From Nostoc sp. UHCC 0302 (lineage in GTDB: Bacteria > Cyanobacteriota > Cyanobacteriia > Cyanobacteriales > Nostocaceae), in the NCBI RefSeq assembly GCF_038096175.1, contig NZ_CP151099.1, positions 622,501 to 686,500 of the forward strand: a stretch of DNA of 64,000 nt. The letters are read 5' to 3'. Numbering within the stretch: the stretch's first letter is position 1; every line of letters begins with the position of its first letter. Positions 51,564-63,100 of this stretch are shown one piece after another. Under the pieces are notes generated by a model that was not told the DNA's origin, ran no database searches, and saw only the letters and a program-made list of their open reading frames with translations. A program made the position numbers and the translations under genes.

Positions 51564-51811
51564 AGAGATGAGTTTAGGAGTTAGTTCGATAAAGTTGCTA
51601 GTCCTTTGTTATGCTTTTTATTCTTTCTGTGTTGCCATTACATAGTTGGCTTACTTTTTGCTGCTGTATTTTTCCCTGGTGATTTTTTTTGGGTAACGAT
51701 GGCTTGACTTTTAAGACAGTCGCTACAACATTGAGATTTCTCAACATAATTGGAAATATTAGCGCCGACTTAGACCAATTCAATTAATGATTGCAACACA
51801 TCTTTGGGTGA

Positions 51812-51831
51812 AGACGCGATTCATCGCGTCT
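51812..51831. repeat. Dispersed palindrome AGACGCGATTCATCGCGTCT
   Basis: A one-base variant of the palindrome at 15482. It is followed by TCTACAAATG. Confidence 0.75.
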
Positions 51832-51891
51832 CTACAAATGGTCTATTTGTCACATTCTTTTTTCAAATTGGTATTACTTACCTATTGTTAA

Positions 51892-52414
51892 TCAACTATA
51901 TGGAACCAATAACATTCGCCCCTCAATTGCTTCCCAGGTTTGCGGCGACACTCGCACTGCTGCTTGTTTGCACTGGATAATCAGCTCATTGGCATAAATA
52001 TAATTGTTCAGTGCCTTTGCTTCTGCCTCAGATAGATTTAGCATTTCTTGAGTGAGATAGAAAGCATTGAGTAACGTTTGTTGGAGGCGCTGAGTAAATG
52101 CCTGAAGCACTTCCCGCGGCTGTTTATCAGTAGGAACTTGAGCTTTTAGTGCTTGAAGTTGGGCAATTAGCGCCATCAAGTTGACGTTATTGAAGATTTT
52201 TAATTTTTCAAGTTCATAAGTGTAATCGATAGCGATTACGATGGCGTTGGCACTAGCGTTGGCGTAGGCGTTAGCGATAGCGTAGGCATTTGCGTAGGTT
52301 TTGGTGTAGGCAATGGCAATAGTGATAGCGATAGTTAGGGCGTCTGCACTGGCGTTGGTGATGGCAATGGCGCTAGCAATGGCTTTGTCAATAGTGATAA
52401 CATTGGCTTTGGCC
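51892..52414 (-). pseudogene. 3' part of a NACHT-family gene cut off by an IS element
   Basis: This frame is open from the IS junction to the stop at 51892. It begins with Ala/Asn/Ile/Tyr-rich two-residue repeats (AIASAIAITNASADALTIAI, then YANAYAIANAYANASANAIV) and ends in a helical tail (LIAQLQALKAQV, NLSEAEAKALNNYIYANELIIQ, MLLVPYS). If the IS and one copy of the target duplication CTTTGGCC are removed, it joins in frame to the NACHT frame at 54254-55931, giving 731 codons. The last 95 residues could still be translated alone from an internal start, but this is unproven. Confidence 0.85.
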
Positions 52415-52416
52415 CC

Positions 52417-53277
52417 CTAGCTATCTAATTGGTATTTCAGGGCTTGAGACTCAAGCACAGTCAGAAGTTCCGTATGTTGATCGACTAAAGCTTGTATTGT
52501 GGTAACTGGATGACGATGAAGGCGATGTTTTTGTTGACGGGGTGCTTCATCCATTGCTAATCTGCGACGTTGAGTGTTGTATTCCGCTACAGGCACTTCC
52601 CGAATTTGTGTCAGCAACATTTGTTCACTTTCGGCGAAGAAAAGAACTTGATATTGCCCAAAATCACGTAATTCGGCAGTTGATTTGCGCCCACTAATTC
52701 GCCGTTGATTGCGACGCAAAAGGCTAAACATAGCTTCCATTTTCAAGTTATCTGGCGGTAAGCCAGGAATGTCATAGCAGTGCAATAAATCAGTACCGTA
52801 TTTATGCCATAGTTTTTGTAGCTTTTTCTTCAAGGCAAACTGTGCGGGATTTTGTTGAGGGTCGGGCTGAAATTGCTGTAATAACTCTTCCATTTCGCGC
52901 CGAACTTGAAAACTTGTTAAAGGTAATTTTACAGTTTGTGTAACATCGGTCGCGCAATCAATGCGTGGACTGGTTTGTTCAGGATAGTGCAAACATTCTG
53001 CAATTCGTTGCAACCAATTGTGTGTTTCTTCTAAGTCGGAGGCTAATGAACGATTGCTACTTAAGGCTTGGTCAATCCATACTGACAAGAGAGACAAATA
53101 ATCTGTATCAAGTTCTCGACATGGTAAACTACGTAGTATCTGTCCAATAGTTTCTAATTGCTGGTAGCCGCTTAAACCGCCCCAGCGAAAAGGTTTGCGA
53201 CTGGTGCGATTGACACAATCCCGAACCGCAGCCCGAATCTGGGATTCGATTGCCATTAACTCTATGTCTCGTGACAA
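52417..53277 (-). CDS. Transposase, second frame (orfB)
   Basis: A 286-codon frame beginning at TTG 53277 if taken alone. It contains the catalytic glutamate region NLKMEAMFSLLRRNQRRISGRKST, reminiscent of IS66/MULE-like transposases. The conserved DD residues lie in the upstream frame, so this half cannot act alone. It overlaps the first frame by 16 bases and is probably made as a fusion by -1 frameshifting at seven T residues (53292-53298). Its stop lies in the left terminal repeat. Confidence 0.82.
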   Translation of the reverse strand: MSRDIELMAIESQIRAAVRDCVNRTSRKPFRWGGLSGYQQLETIGQILRSLPCRELDTDYLSLLSVWIDQALSSNRSLASDLEETHNWLQRIAECLHYPEQTSPRIDCATDVTQTVKLPLTSFQVRREMEELLQQFQPDPQQNPAQFALKKKLQKLWHKYGTDLLHCYDIPGLPPDNLKMEAMFSLLRRNQRRISGRKSTAELRDFGQYQVLFFAESEQMLLTQIREVPVAEYNTQRRRLAMDEAPRQQKHRLHRHPVTTIQALVDQHTELLTVLESQALKYQLDS

Positions 53278-54239
53278 ATAGGGGATTCCTGAAAAAAAGG
53301 GAGACTGTCTTGCTGCTGTTCGGAGCCTGGGTGTTGGGCTCTTTCTGAGTACTCAGGGACTTTTGGCAGATCATCTAAATCTGCTTTTAATTGCTGTCTG
53401 AGCTTTGTGTCTAATGGCAGCACCACTTCACTTAAATTACTGAGAAAGTGGGCTTGACAACGTTGATGGGGTGCATCTGGCCAACTTGAATTCATTGCCG
53501 CAATGATTGATTTTTCCCCATCTGACAATGTTGCTAGCACTTTATACGGTAACTCTTTATATGGTTGCAGCCACTCAATTAACCTTTGTGCCTGTGCCTG
53601 TGGTAACTGAATTCCACTTACTGGTGTACCGCTTAATACCTCGTACAATACATACAGTAAGGTTCCGTGGCCTTCGGGCTGTAAGGCATCTATTGCCCAA
53701 ATCAAGCCACCATGATGGACTGCTGTGGCAGCTAATTTCTCCTGTGTATGTGCAATCGTTCCACCCAATAGTGCCAGAAATTGACGGTATAGCTTACCTA
53801 CATTGCTTTCGTTAATTTCAACACCACGCTGGTTTAATAAGCGCCGAATTTCTGCCAACTGTTGATGCTCATTTTCATGTTGCCAACCAATAAATGCCAG
53901 CACGTCTAGCCCATAAGTACTGTAAGGCAGACTGTATTTTAACACGCCAGTCGCGTAGTAATGTTTACCAAAATGTGTGCAACTATGATTGGTACATTCT
54001 TTACTCTTGCCTGCCACAAATACTGCACCATCCATTGTTTGAATGGTTTTACGCATGTGTCTTGGTCTGCGTAGCGCTAATTCTGCCCCACAATGCACGC
54101 ACTCAATGAGTGAACATTCTAATACTATTCGTTTGATATTACTGAATTTTCGTTCTGGGCGATGGCGAGGCAACTTTACTATCACTAATTTTTTACTGCT
54201 GCTAGGTGCTTTCCTCAGTTTACCTGCTTTGTATACCAA
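53262..54239 (-). CDS. Transposase, first frame (orfA)
   Basis: A 325-codon frame carrying an N-terminal zinc-type module (LIECVHCGAELAL, SKECTNHSCTHFG), the region GLIWAIDALQPEG with the first catalytic aspartate and LATLSDGEKSIIAAMNSSWPDAPHQRCQAHF with the second. The third acidic residue is in the next frame. The nominal start TTG 54239 lies inside the right terminal repeat, so the true start may be further in. A -1 shift at CCTTTTTTTC near the end, before the stop at 53262, would join it to orfB. Confidence 0.82.
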   Translation of the reverse strand: MVYKAGKLRKAPSSSKKLVIVKLPRHRPERKFSNIKRIVLECSLIECVHCGAELALRRPRHMRKTIQTMDGAVFVAGKSKECTNHSCTHFGKHYYATGVLKYSLPYSTYGLDVLAFIGWQHENEHQQLAEIRRLLNQRGVEINESNVGKLYRQFLALLGGTIAHTQEKLAATAVHHGGLIWAIDALQPEGHGTLLYVLYEVLSGTPVSGIQLPQAQAQRLIEWLQPYKELPYKVLATLSDGEKSIIAAMNSSWPDAPHQRCQAHFLSNLSEVVLPLDTKLRQQLKADLDDLPKVPEYSERAQHPGSEQQQDSLPFFQESPICHET

Positions 54240-55931
54240 TTAGATAGCTAGGGCTTTGGCCTTAACAATAGCATTGGTATGGCAAATAGCGTAAGTCATG
54301 GTGATGACGTTAGTGTTGGCAATAGCGATCGCGATCGCAACTGCACGTTTACCCACAGGTTTAAAATCACCTTCAGCTCCAGCTGTTACCTGTTCTGCCC
54401 AAGTTAATAATGCTTGCAGTTTCGATGTATTAATATACTTTTGCGCTTCTTTTTCCATCGACAATAACAACTCATCTGCACCGCCCCGCATTAACCCAGC
54501 TACTAGCAAAAACACCTCTTTCCAGCGTTTATCTATTAGGTGTTCAGTAACTAATTGGTCAACTTTGCGATAGTCATCAATATACTGTGCTGTTAAATAT
54601 TCCTGTAGCGTCAGATGAGAGAAAGAAAACACATCTTCTGCTCGTTCTACCAAAATTCCTTGTTGCACAGTAATAGCATTTAGAACTGCTTCACCATCTA
54701 AATGTTGAGGTGCATTAAGATTACTTGCTAAGAATGTTTTGATTTGCTGAACAATATCGCGTCCAGGAAAGAAAAACCTATCAGACTTGAAACCTGTATA
54801 AGCAATTTCGGATAGTAATATCTCTTCTAATTCTGTATGCAGTCCTTGATAAATTTCATCTTGGAGAATTCGCTTTTCTGACGCCCATTCTTCTAAAAGT
54901 ATCCGCAGTGCTTTCCGGTAAAGAACACTGCGATTACCTGGAAAGCTTTGGGAACGGTCATAAACCAAACAAAGAAATGTCAGTAACAAAGGAGTATGGG
55001 CTAGCTCTTTAGCAGCAACATTTTCTGCTTTTTGTAGTAATTCCCAGCATTTATCACCTGTTTTTACCTGTTTATCTGCTTCTGAATTAAACCAGTTATA
55101 TATAAATTGTTGAATTTGTTCATCATCAAAATCTGCCATTACCACATCACTAAAGCGGCGAAACCCAGTGCGATAAGCCGCTGTACGACAGGAAGTAATG
55201 AAACGATTATTATCGTACTTGTCAACAAAGTTTTGAATTTCGCTAATAGCCTCTGTCAATTTCTTTGTTGGTACTTCATCTAATCCATCTAGCAGTATCA
55301 GTAATTTACCATCTTCTAAGGCTTTAGCTGTAAATTTATCAGGGTCTGGAAAACCACAAAGTTCAAACTCCTCAGCAATAATTTTTTCAATATTGATATC
55401 ACTCGATGTAAACTTTTTCAATTCGATAAAAACTGGAATACAGGAGTTTATAAATTGTCCTTTTTTCCCTTTGAGCGCTTCTTGTCCCATTTTCCTGAGA
55501 AATGTAGACTTACCCGCACCCGGGCCACCAAGTACCATCAGATATTGCTTATCATTAGCAACTTTAATTCCTGCTTGTTTGCGACTATTTTGAGATTGAA
55601 ATCTGCGATTTTTGGCTTGGCGATAGAAATTTTCTAAATTTTCGATAGATTCAAAGCTCCGGATAGCATCATCATCTAAAAACTGTACTGCTGTGTAGAC
55701 AGATTCCAACTTAACAGGTTCACGCATTCCCAACACTTTGAGAATGCCATGACGCTCTTCATACTTCTTTTCATATTGTTTGGAAGCAGTAAAAATTATC
55801 TTTTTAGTTGTTTCATCTAAACTTCTGCCAACATTTCCTAGAACCTTTCCGCCACTTGTCAAAAGGGACTGAAAAATGGGAGTTGCGACACCGCTAACGA
55901 CTGATATCGCCCAAGCGTCAATTCCTGTCAT
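54240..55931 (-). pseudogene. 5' part of a NACHT-domain STAND NTPase gene disrupted by the IS
   Basis: The frame gives 563 residues, the last three or four from the IS end. N-terminal helical region about 1-130; NACHT domain with Walker A GGPGAGKST at 135-143, Walker B LLILLDGLDEVP with D215, then SCRTAAY and the HTPLLLTFLCLVY helix. From about 530 a low-complexity AIAIAIANTNVITM stretch starts and continues across the IS. The whole gene would be 730 residues. The truncated product keeps the ATPase core but loses its C-terminal sensor region, so signalling is probably lost. Start ATG 55929-55931. Confidence 0.88.
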
Positions 55932-56279
55932 AGGAGTAACAAGGATTTTTTCTAAAATCTGTTCTTATAAATATAACGTTAAAGTTAATGAAATTTGTAC
56001 GTGAGTTTTCGCGATGACGCACGCTGCGAAAAAGCAGATGGCAAAAGCATTTAAGCTAAAGTTGAAAGTATTGCCGACAGTATAATCAAAGCTGCAAAAA
56101 CTTGAACTCAATTTAATCAGACTTTACACAGTAAGAATTATTTGCAATAATTTGCAAGGTTATTGCAGATATTAAATTTAAAATCTAAAAAAGTTGTAAA
56201 CAGCTTAAACCCATAAAAGGGAAGGGTAAATCATGTCTTTTATGTATTTAATAATTGTTATTCAACTCCAAGTTTTATC
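55932..56279. other. 348-base divergent promoter region
   Basis: Lies between the split NACHT gene and the thioesterase gene. AT-rich, with no repeat or terminator recognised. Promoters for both genes are expected here. Confidence 0.5.
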
Positions 56280-57050
56280 ATGACAACTACACCAACTTTT
56301 AATTCCTGGGTTACTTGTCCCAAGCCTAATCCTCAAGCAAAGGTACGTTTATTCTGCTTTCCTTATGCTGGTGGTGGGGCTTCAGCTTTTCGCACTTGGT
56401 CTAATAGCTTACCTGACACTGTTGAAGTCTGTCCTGTGGAACTACCAGGACGGGGAAGACAAATCAAGTCAGTTCTGTTCACGCAGTTAAAACCGCTGGT
56501 AAGTGCGATCGCTTCCATTCTCATACCATACTTAGACAAACCATTCGCCTTCTTCGGTCACAGTATGGGTGGACTAATTAGCTTTGAATTGACTCGTCTA
56601 CTCCGCTCTGAGTACGGTTTAGCTCCATTTCACCTCTTTATATCTGGTCGCCGCGCCCCGCAGCTCCCGTCAACTAAACCACCCATCTACGCCCTACCAG
56701 AACATGAGTTACTAGCGAAACTACGCCGTTTTGATGGGACTCCCAACGCAGTTTTAGAAGATCCAGAACTGTTACAGTTGTTCCTTCCTATTCTGCGGGC
56801 AGACTTTGCAGTTGTAGACACTTATGTTTATAATCACGAGCCACCGCTTGATTGTCCTATTAGCGTTTTTGGTGGTTTGCAAGACCAGGAAGCTACTCAC
56901 AATGATTTGCAAGCATGGCTAGAGCAAACTACCGCTTCTTTCTCATTACAGATGCTTAATGGTGGACACTTTTTTATCAACTCAGAGCAAGCAGTATTAT
57001 TGGAAAATATAGCTCAAGAATTGCAAATGGGATTAGCTTCACTAGTGTAA
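56280..57050 (+). CDS. Type II thioesterase (alpha/beta hydrolase of NRPS/PKS type)
   Basis: A 256-residue hydrolase that clears misprimed or stalled acyl groups from carrier proteins of non-ribosomal peptide or polyketide synthases. It has the family N-terminus LFCFPYAGGGASAFRTW, VELPGRGRQ, the nucleophile motif GHSMGG (S95), the acid region (FGGLQDQEATHND) and the histidine in LNGGHFFIN. No synthase gene is in the window, so its partner lies elsewhere. Start ATG 56280. Confidence 0.92.
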   Translation: MTTTPTFNSWVTCPKPNPQAKVRLFCFPYAGGGASAFRTWSNSLPDTVEVCPVELPGRGRQIKSVLFTQLKPLVSAIASILIPYLDKPFAFFGHSMGGLISFELTRLLRSEYGLAPFHLFISGRRAPQLPSTKPPIYALPEHELLAKLRRFDGTPNAVLEDPELLQLFLPILRADFAVVDTYVYNHEPPLDCPISVFGGLQDQEATHNDLQAWLEQTTASFSLQMLNGGHFFINSEQAVLLENIAQELQMGLASLV

Positions 57051-57149
57051 GCAACATCTAAAAAATATGGGCGATCGCCTGCGGTACTGGTAAAGCCAAA
57101 CGCATTCAATATCGCCCAAAAATTATCTGTTGTATTACGCTAATTTTAC

Positions 57150-57554
57150 TTATGGTTTTTGGGTGGCGATCGCTAACTTTGCCCCTTCAACCTGACGGAC
57201 TCGATCCATTACTGCCACTACATCACCATAACCAACTTTTTCATCAGCATTAATAACCACTAAAGCTTCTGAGTCAGAGCCAACTAAAGCCTTTACTTGC
57301 TGTGTTAAATCATTAATTGCCACAGGTTTGCGATTCAAGCTTATCTGCTTTTTGTCATCTACTGTGATCGTAATCCTCGTCGGAACTTGCTGTTGTTTTG
57401 CCGTTGCTGCTTTTGGTAAATTGACTGGCAATCCTTCTGAGCGTGTTAAAAACAGAGTTGACATGATAAAAAACGTCAAAATTGCAAATATCACATCAAT
57501 CATCGGTACGATGTTGATCTGTATTGGGAGTTCCGGTTCATCTTGTAGACGCAT
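57150..57554 (-). CDS. exbD: ExbD/TolR-type proton-motive energy coupling protein
   Basis: A 134-residue protein with one membrane segment (VPMIDVIFAILTFFIMSTLFL; the conserved aspartate of the proton channel is in PMIDVIF) and a periplasmic domain. The start is ATG 57552-57554: GAGGAGA lies seven bases upstream, although the frame is open to 57611. This gives a 17-base overlap with exbB and indicates translational coupling. It works with ExbB to energise TonB-dependent import. Confidence 0.92.
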   Translation of the reverse strand: MRLQDEPELPIQINIVPMIDVIFAILTFFIMSTLFLTRSEGLPVNLPKAATAKQQQVPTRITITVDDKKQISLNRKPVAINDLTQQVKALVGSDSEALVVINADEKVGYGDVVAVMDRVRQVEGAKLAIATQKP

Positions 57555-58191
57555 AAGTTTTCTCTCCTCGTTCATAGCGATGGCGGTAAAGTAACTCCAA
57601 CTGCCCCCCATACTCTTGAATCTGTGCTATCTGGCGCTGGTACAATCCCCGGAAGGTGTTAGCAAATAGAAGTATAAATATAGCAACTATCAATCCTGAT
57701 GCTGTCGATACCAAAGCTTCACTGATCCCGGCGGTCACATTTGTTGTTTTGCTACCTCCCACATCACCGAGATTTAAAGAGGCAAAGGAAGCTATTAATC
57801 CTAAGACTGTGCCGAGAAGACCCAATAGTGGAGCAAGACTGATGATTGTCTCAAAAATATTTTGAAAGCGTTTGAGTACAGGTATCTCAGCTTGTGCTTC
57901 GCTTTCTAATGCCAAACGAAATTCTTCTGGGTTTGGCTCGTCCAACTCTAAAGCGGCAAGAAAAATCCGAGCCAGTGGCAAATCTGCATTTTTCTGAAGT
58001 TTGTCCATTGCACCGACAACATTATCAAGGCGATAGAGATTTAATACATCTCGTACCACGCGACTTTGACGGTTGTTAATTCTTACCCAAAACCTAATAC
58101 GCTCAATTATTAATGCCACACCCAACACCGAAAACGCTAGCAGAGGCCACATGACTACGCCGCCTGCTTCAAACAGTTTTTGAATTCCCAT
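57538..58191 (-). CDS. exbB: ExbB/TolQ/MotA-type proton channel protein
   Basis: A 217-residue protein with three membrane segments: about 12-30 (VVMWPLLAFSVLGVALII), 115-137 (IISLAPLLGLLGTVLGLIASF) and 155-180 (GISEALVSTASGLIVAIFILLFA). The GLLGTVLG and VSTASGLIVAI motifs are typical. First gene of the exbB-exbD pair; the divergent tonB gene is 338 bases upstream. No TonB-dependent receptor lies nearby. Confidence 0.93.
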   Translation of the reverse strand: MGIQKLFEAGGVVMWPLLAFSVLGVALIIERIRFWVRINNRQSRVVRDVLNLYRLDNVVGAMDKLQKNADLPLARIFLAALELDEPNPEEFRLALESEAQAEIPVLKRFQNIFETIISLAPLLGLLGTVLGLIASFASLNLGDVGGSKTTNVTAGISEALVSTASGLIVAIFILLFANTFRGLYQRQIAQIQEYGGQLELLYRHRYERGEKTYASTR

Positions 58192-60020
<1,829 letters not shown>

Positions 60021-60151
60021 GGCAGGAGAGCAGGGAGCAGGGAGCAGGGGAGCAAAGAAAGAATAACTTCTAACTCCTGACTCAGCACTTCTCAATCCTC
60101 AATGACAAATAACCAATGCCCCATGCTCCATACCTCATACCCTAACTTTTA

Positions 60152-63100
60152 TCAAGCAGTTCTGCCATCTTGCTGTGACCTGAGTTGTGCCTCTGGCTGA
60201 CTTGAGCCTGCTGGCAAAGCTCCACGTCCAGAGCCTGAAGTTCCATTGGCAGAATTTGGCGAATCTGGAGGATTTGAGCCTCCACCACCCTTACGAAACA
60301 ATAGAGCTTGAGCTAGGCTCTTCACCAAAATGTACAGAATTGGTACTAAGAATAGACTCAAGAAGGTTGCCAGCAGCAGTCCTCCAAAAAGTGCTGTTCC
60401 CAGAGACCAACGGCTGCTAGCTCCAGCACCCTCAGATATAACCAAGGGTAAAAATCCTAATAACGCCGCAAAAGCAGTCATCAGAATCGGTCGCAGACGT
60501 TCTTCTCCTGCTTTCACTGCCGCCCGCGTGTAGCTCATACCTTGCTCATGCAACTGATTGGCAAATTCCACGACTAAAATCGCGTTCTTTGCCGCCAGAC
60601 CAATCAAAGTCACCAGTCCCACTTGGCAATAGATATCATCCACCACTTTCGGAAACAAGCTACCCACCATAAAAACATTTGAGCGTAGCCAAAGCGCTGT
60701 CATCGCTCCCAGGATTGCCAAGGGAACTGTCAGCAAAATAATAATTGGGTCAACGTAGCTTTCATACTGCGCCGCCAATACCAGAAAGACCATAACAATA
60801 GCTAAACCAAAAATTAAGCCTGTAGCTCCTCCAGAAGTCTTTTCTTGAAGATAAGTCCCTGTCCACTCATAACCAAACCCTTGGGGCAATATCTCTGCTG
60901 CTACTTCCTCCATTGCTTTAATCGCTTGTCCAGAACTAGCGCCTGGCGCAGGAGACCCTTGGATTTTGATTGACCTGTACAAGTTGTAATGCGAGATAAT
61001 TTTCGGCCCGACAAACGGAGTAATTTGCACCAGATTACTCAACGGAATCATTGCCCCACTATTAGAGCGAACGTAGAGCTTGCCAATATCATCAGGATTA
61101 GACCGAAACACCCCATCTGCTTGGACATATACTCGATACTGTCGCTGTCCTTGAACAAAGTCATTGACATATTGCGATCCCAAGTAAGTCTGCAACGCTT
61201 GAAATATTTGGTTAATCTCTACGTTGAGAGCTTTGGCTTGGTTGCGGTTTACCTGGATTTGAAATTGGGGAGTATTGGCAGTGAATTGAGTGAATACTCG
61301 TTGGAGAACAGGCTTTTTATTCGCCGCTGCAATAAATTTTTCTGCTGTCCCAACTAGGCTTTCAATCGGAGCATTGCCAGTTCGGTCTTGAATGATAAAT
61401 TCAAAACCACCTGTAGTACTCAACCCTCGCACTGGTGGAGCATTGGCAGCAATCACTCTCGCTTCTGTAATCGTGGAAAGTTTTTTGTTTAACCTTTGAA
61501 GTATTCCATAAACAGACTGAGATTCTTCAGGCCTCTCTTTCCAAGATTTCAGGTTAACAAATGCCAGCCCCAAATTAGAAGCATTTCCATCGAAACCAAA
61601 ACCACTGATTGCAAAAGCAGCTCTCACTTCTGGCATGGCTATGGCTTCCTTAGCAACCCGTTCCAAAACTGATTCGGTATACTTCAAAGAAACCCCGTCA
61701 GGTGCTTGGGCAATCACGAAGAAGTAACCCTGATCTTCCTCTGGTATAAACCCAGTAGGTACTGCTCTGTACATTAAAACCGTTGCTACTAAACCAGCAA
61801 TGAAGACCCCAACCACCATTGGCTTAACATGGGTGAGGAAGCTAACAAGCCCGACATACCGACGCGTGAACCAAGTAAATCCGCGATTAAACAGGTTAAA
61901 GAACCAGCCTAAAGGGCCTCTTCCTATTTGAGATGGCCGCATAAGAATAGCTGCCATACTCGGAGAAAAGGTTAAGGCGTTGAAAGTTGAGATGGCAATA
62001 GAGACAGCAACGGTTAAAGCAAATTGTTTGTAGACAATACCAGTAGTACCAGGAACGAATGCGACGGGAATGAATACTGCCATGAGTACAAGTGACGTAG
62101 CAATGATTGCCCCAGTTAACTCTTTCATTGCCTCAACAGCTGCTTCATAGGGTCTCATACCCTGCTCTAGCTTGACTGTAACTGCCTCCACTACAATGAT
62201 GGCATCATCAACGACAATCCCGATCGCTAACACAAATCCAAACAAGGTCAGTGTGTTGATCTGAAAACCTAAAACTAACAAAGCTGCACAAGTCCCAATT
62301 AGCGAAACGGGGATAGCAACAGTGGGAATGATGGTGGTGCGCCAGTCTTGCAAGAAGACAAAAATGACCAAGACAACTAGGACAATGGCCTCAGCCAGGG
62401 TGTGTAATACCTCTTCTAAGGAAATTTCCACAAATGGAGTAGTGTCAAATGCGATTTGCGCTTTTAATCCAGGTGGAAAACTCTTCTCTAGCTCTTTTAT
62501 CTTCTCTTCAATAGCATGGGCAACTTGTAGAGCATTACTACCCGGAAGTTGATATATTCCCAAACCCACGGCTGGCTTGGGATTGCTGCCTGATAGGGCA
62601 AATTTAGCATCAGAGAGATAGCTCTCTGCTCCTAGTTCAACCCGACCGACATCTCTGACTTTAACTAGGGTGCTACTGGTGGCATTGGTGCTAGTAGTGG
62701 TACTGCTACCATCACTTGGGCTAACCTTCAGCACCATATCTTCAAATTCAGCCGCTTCTTTAAACCGACTACTTGCTCTTAAAGCAAATTCAAAGCTCTG
62801 CCCATCTGGTGCTGGTTCCTTACCAATTGACCCTGCACCCACTTGAATATTCTGTTCTTGCAGGGCAGTTGCCACATCTTGCGGAGTCAGTTTTTGTTGA
62901 GCAAGCTTATTGGGATCGAGCCAGAGACGCATCGCATATTTGCGTTCCCCAAAAATCCTGACACTTCCTACACCAGGAATCCGTTTTATTTGATCGAGAA
63001 TATACAAATCAACATAGTTACTGATAAAAGTGTTGTCATACTCACTATTATCTGCATAGAACCCAAAAGCGAGAAGCAGACTGCTTGATGCTGTTTCAAC

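Larger units (their letters stand above)
52415..54253 (-). mobile_element. Insertion sequence inside a NACHT gene, with terminal repeats and 8-bp target duplication
   Basis: An 1839-bp element with perfect 21-bp terminal inverted repeats (left 52415-52435, beginning CCCTAGCTATCTAATTGG; right 54233-54253). Both junctions carry the direct repeat CTTTGGCC (52407-52414 and 54254-54261). Two overlapping frames on the minus strand encode the transposase, joined by a probable -1 frameshift. The family was not identified with certainty. Perfect ends suggest a recent insertion. Confidence 0.93.

Noticed and set aside
51296-51645. Repeat-encoded frames on both strands
   Set aside because: A consequence of the 21-bp array; no independent sign of translation.
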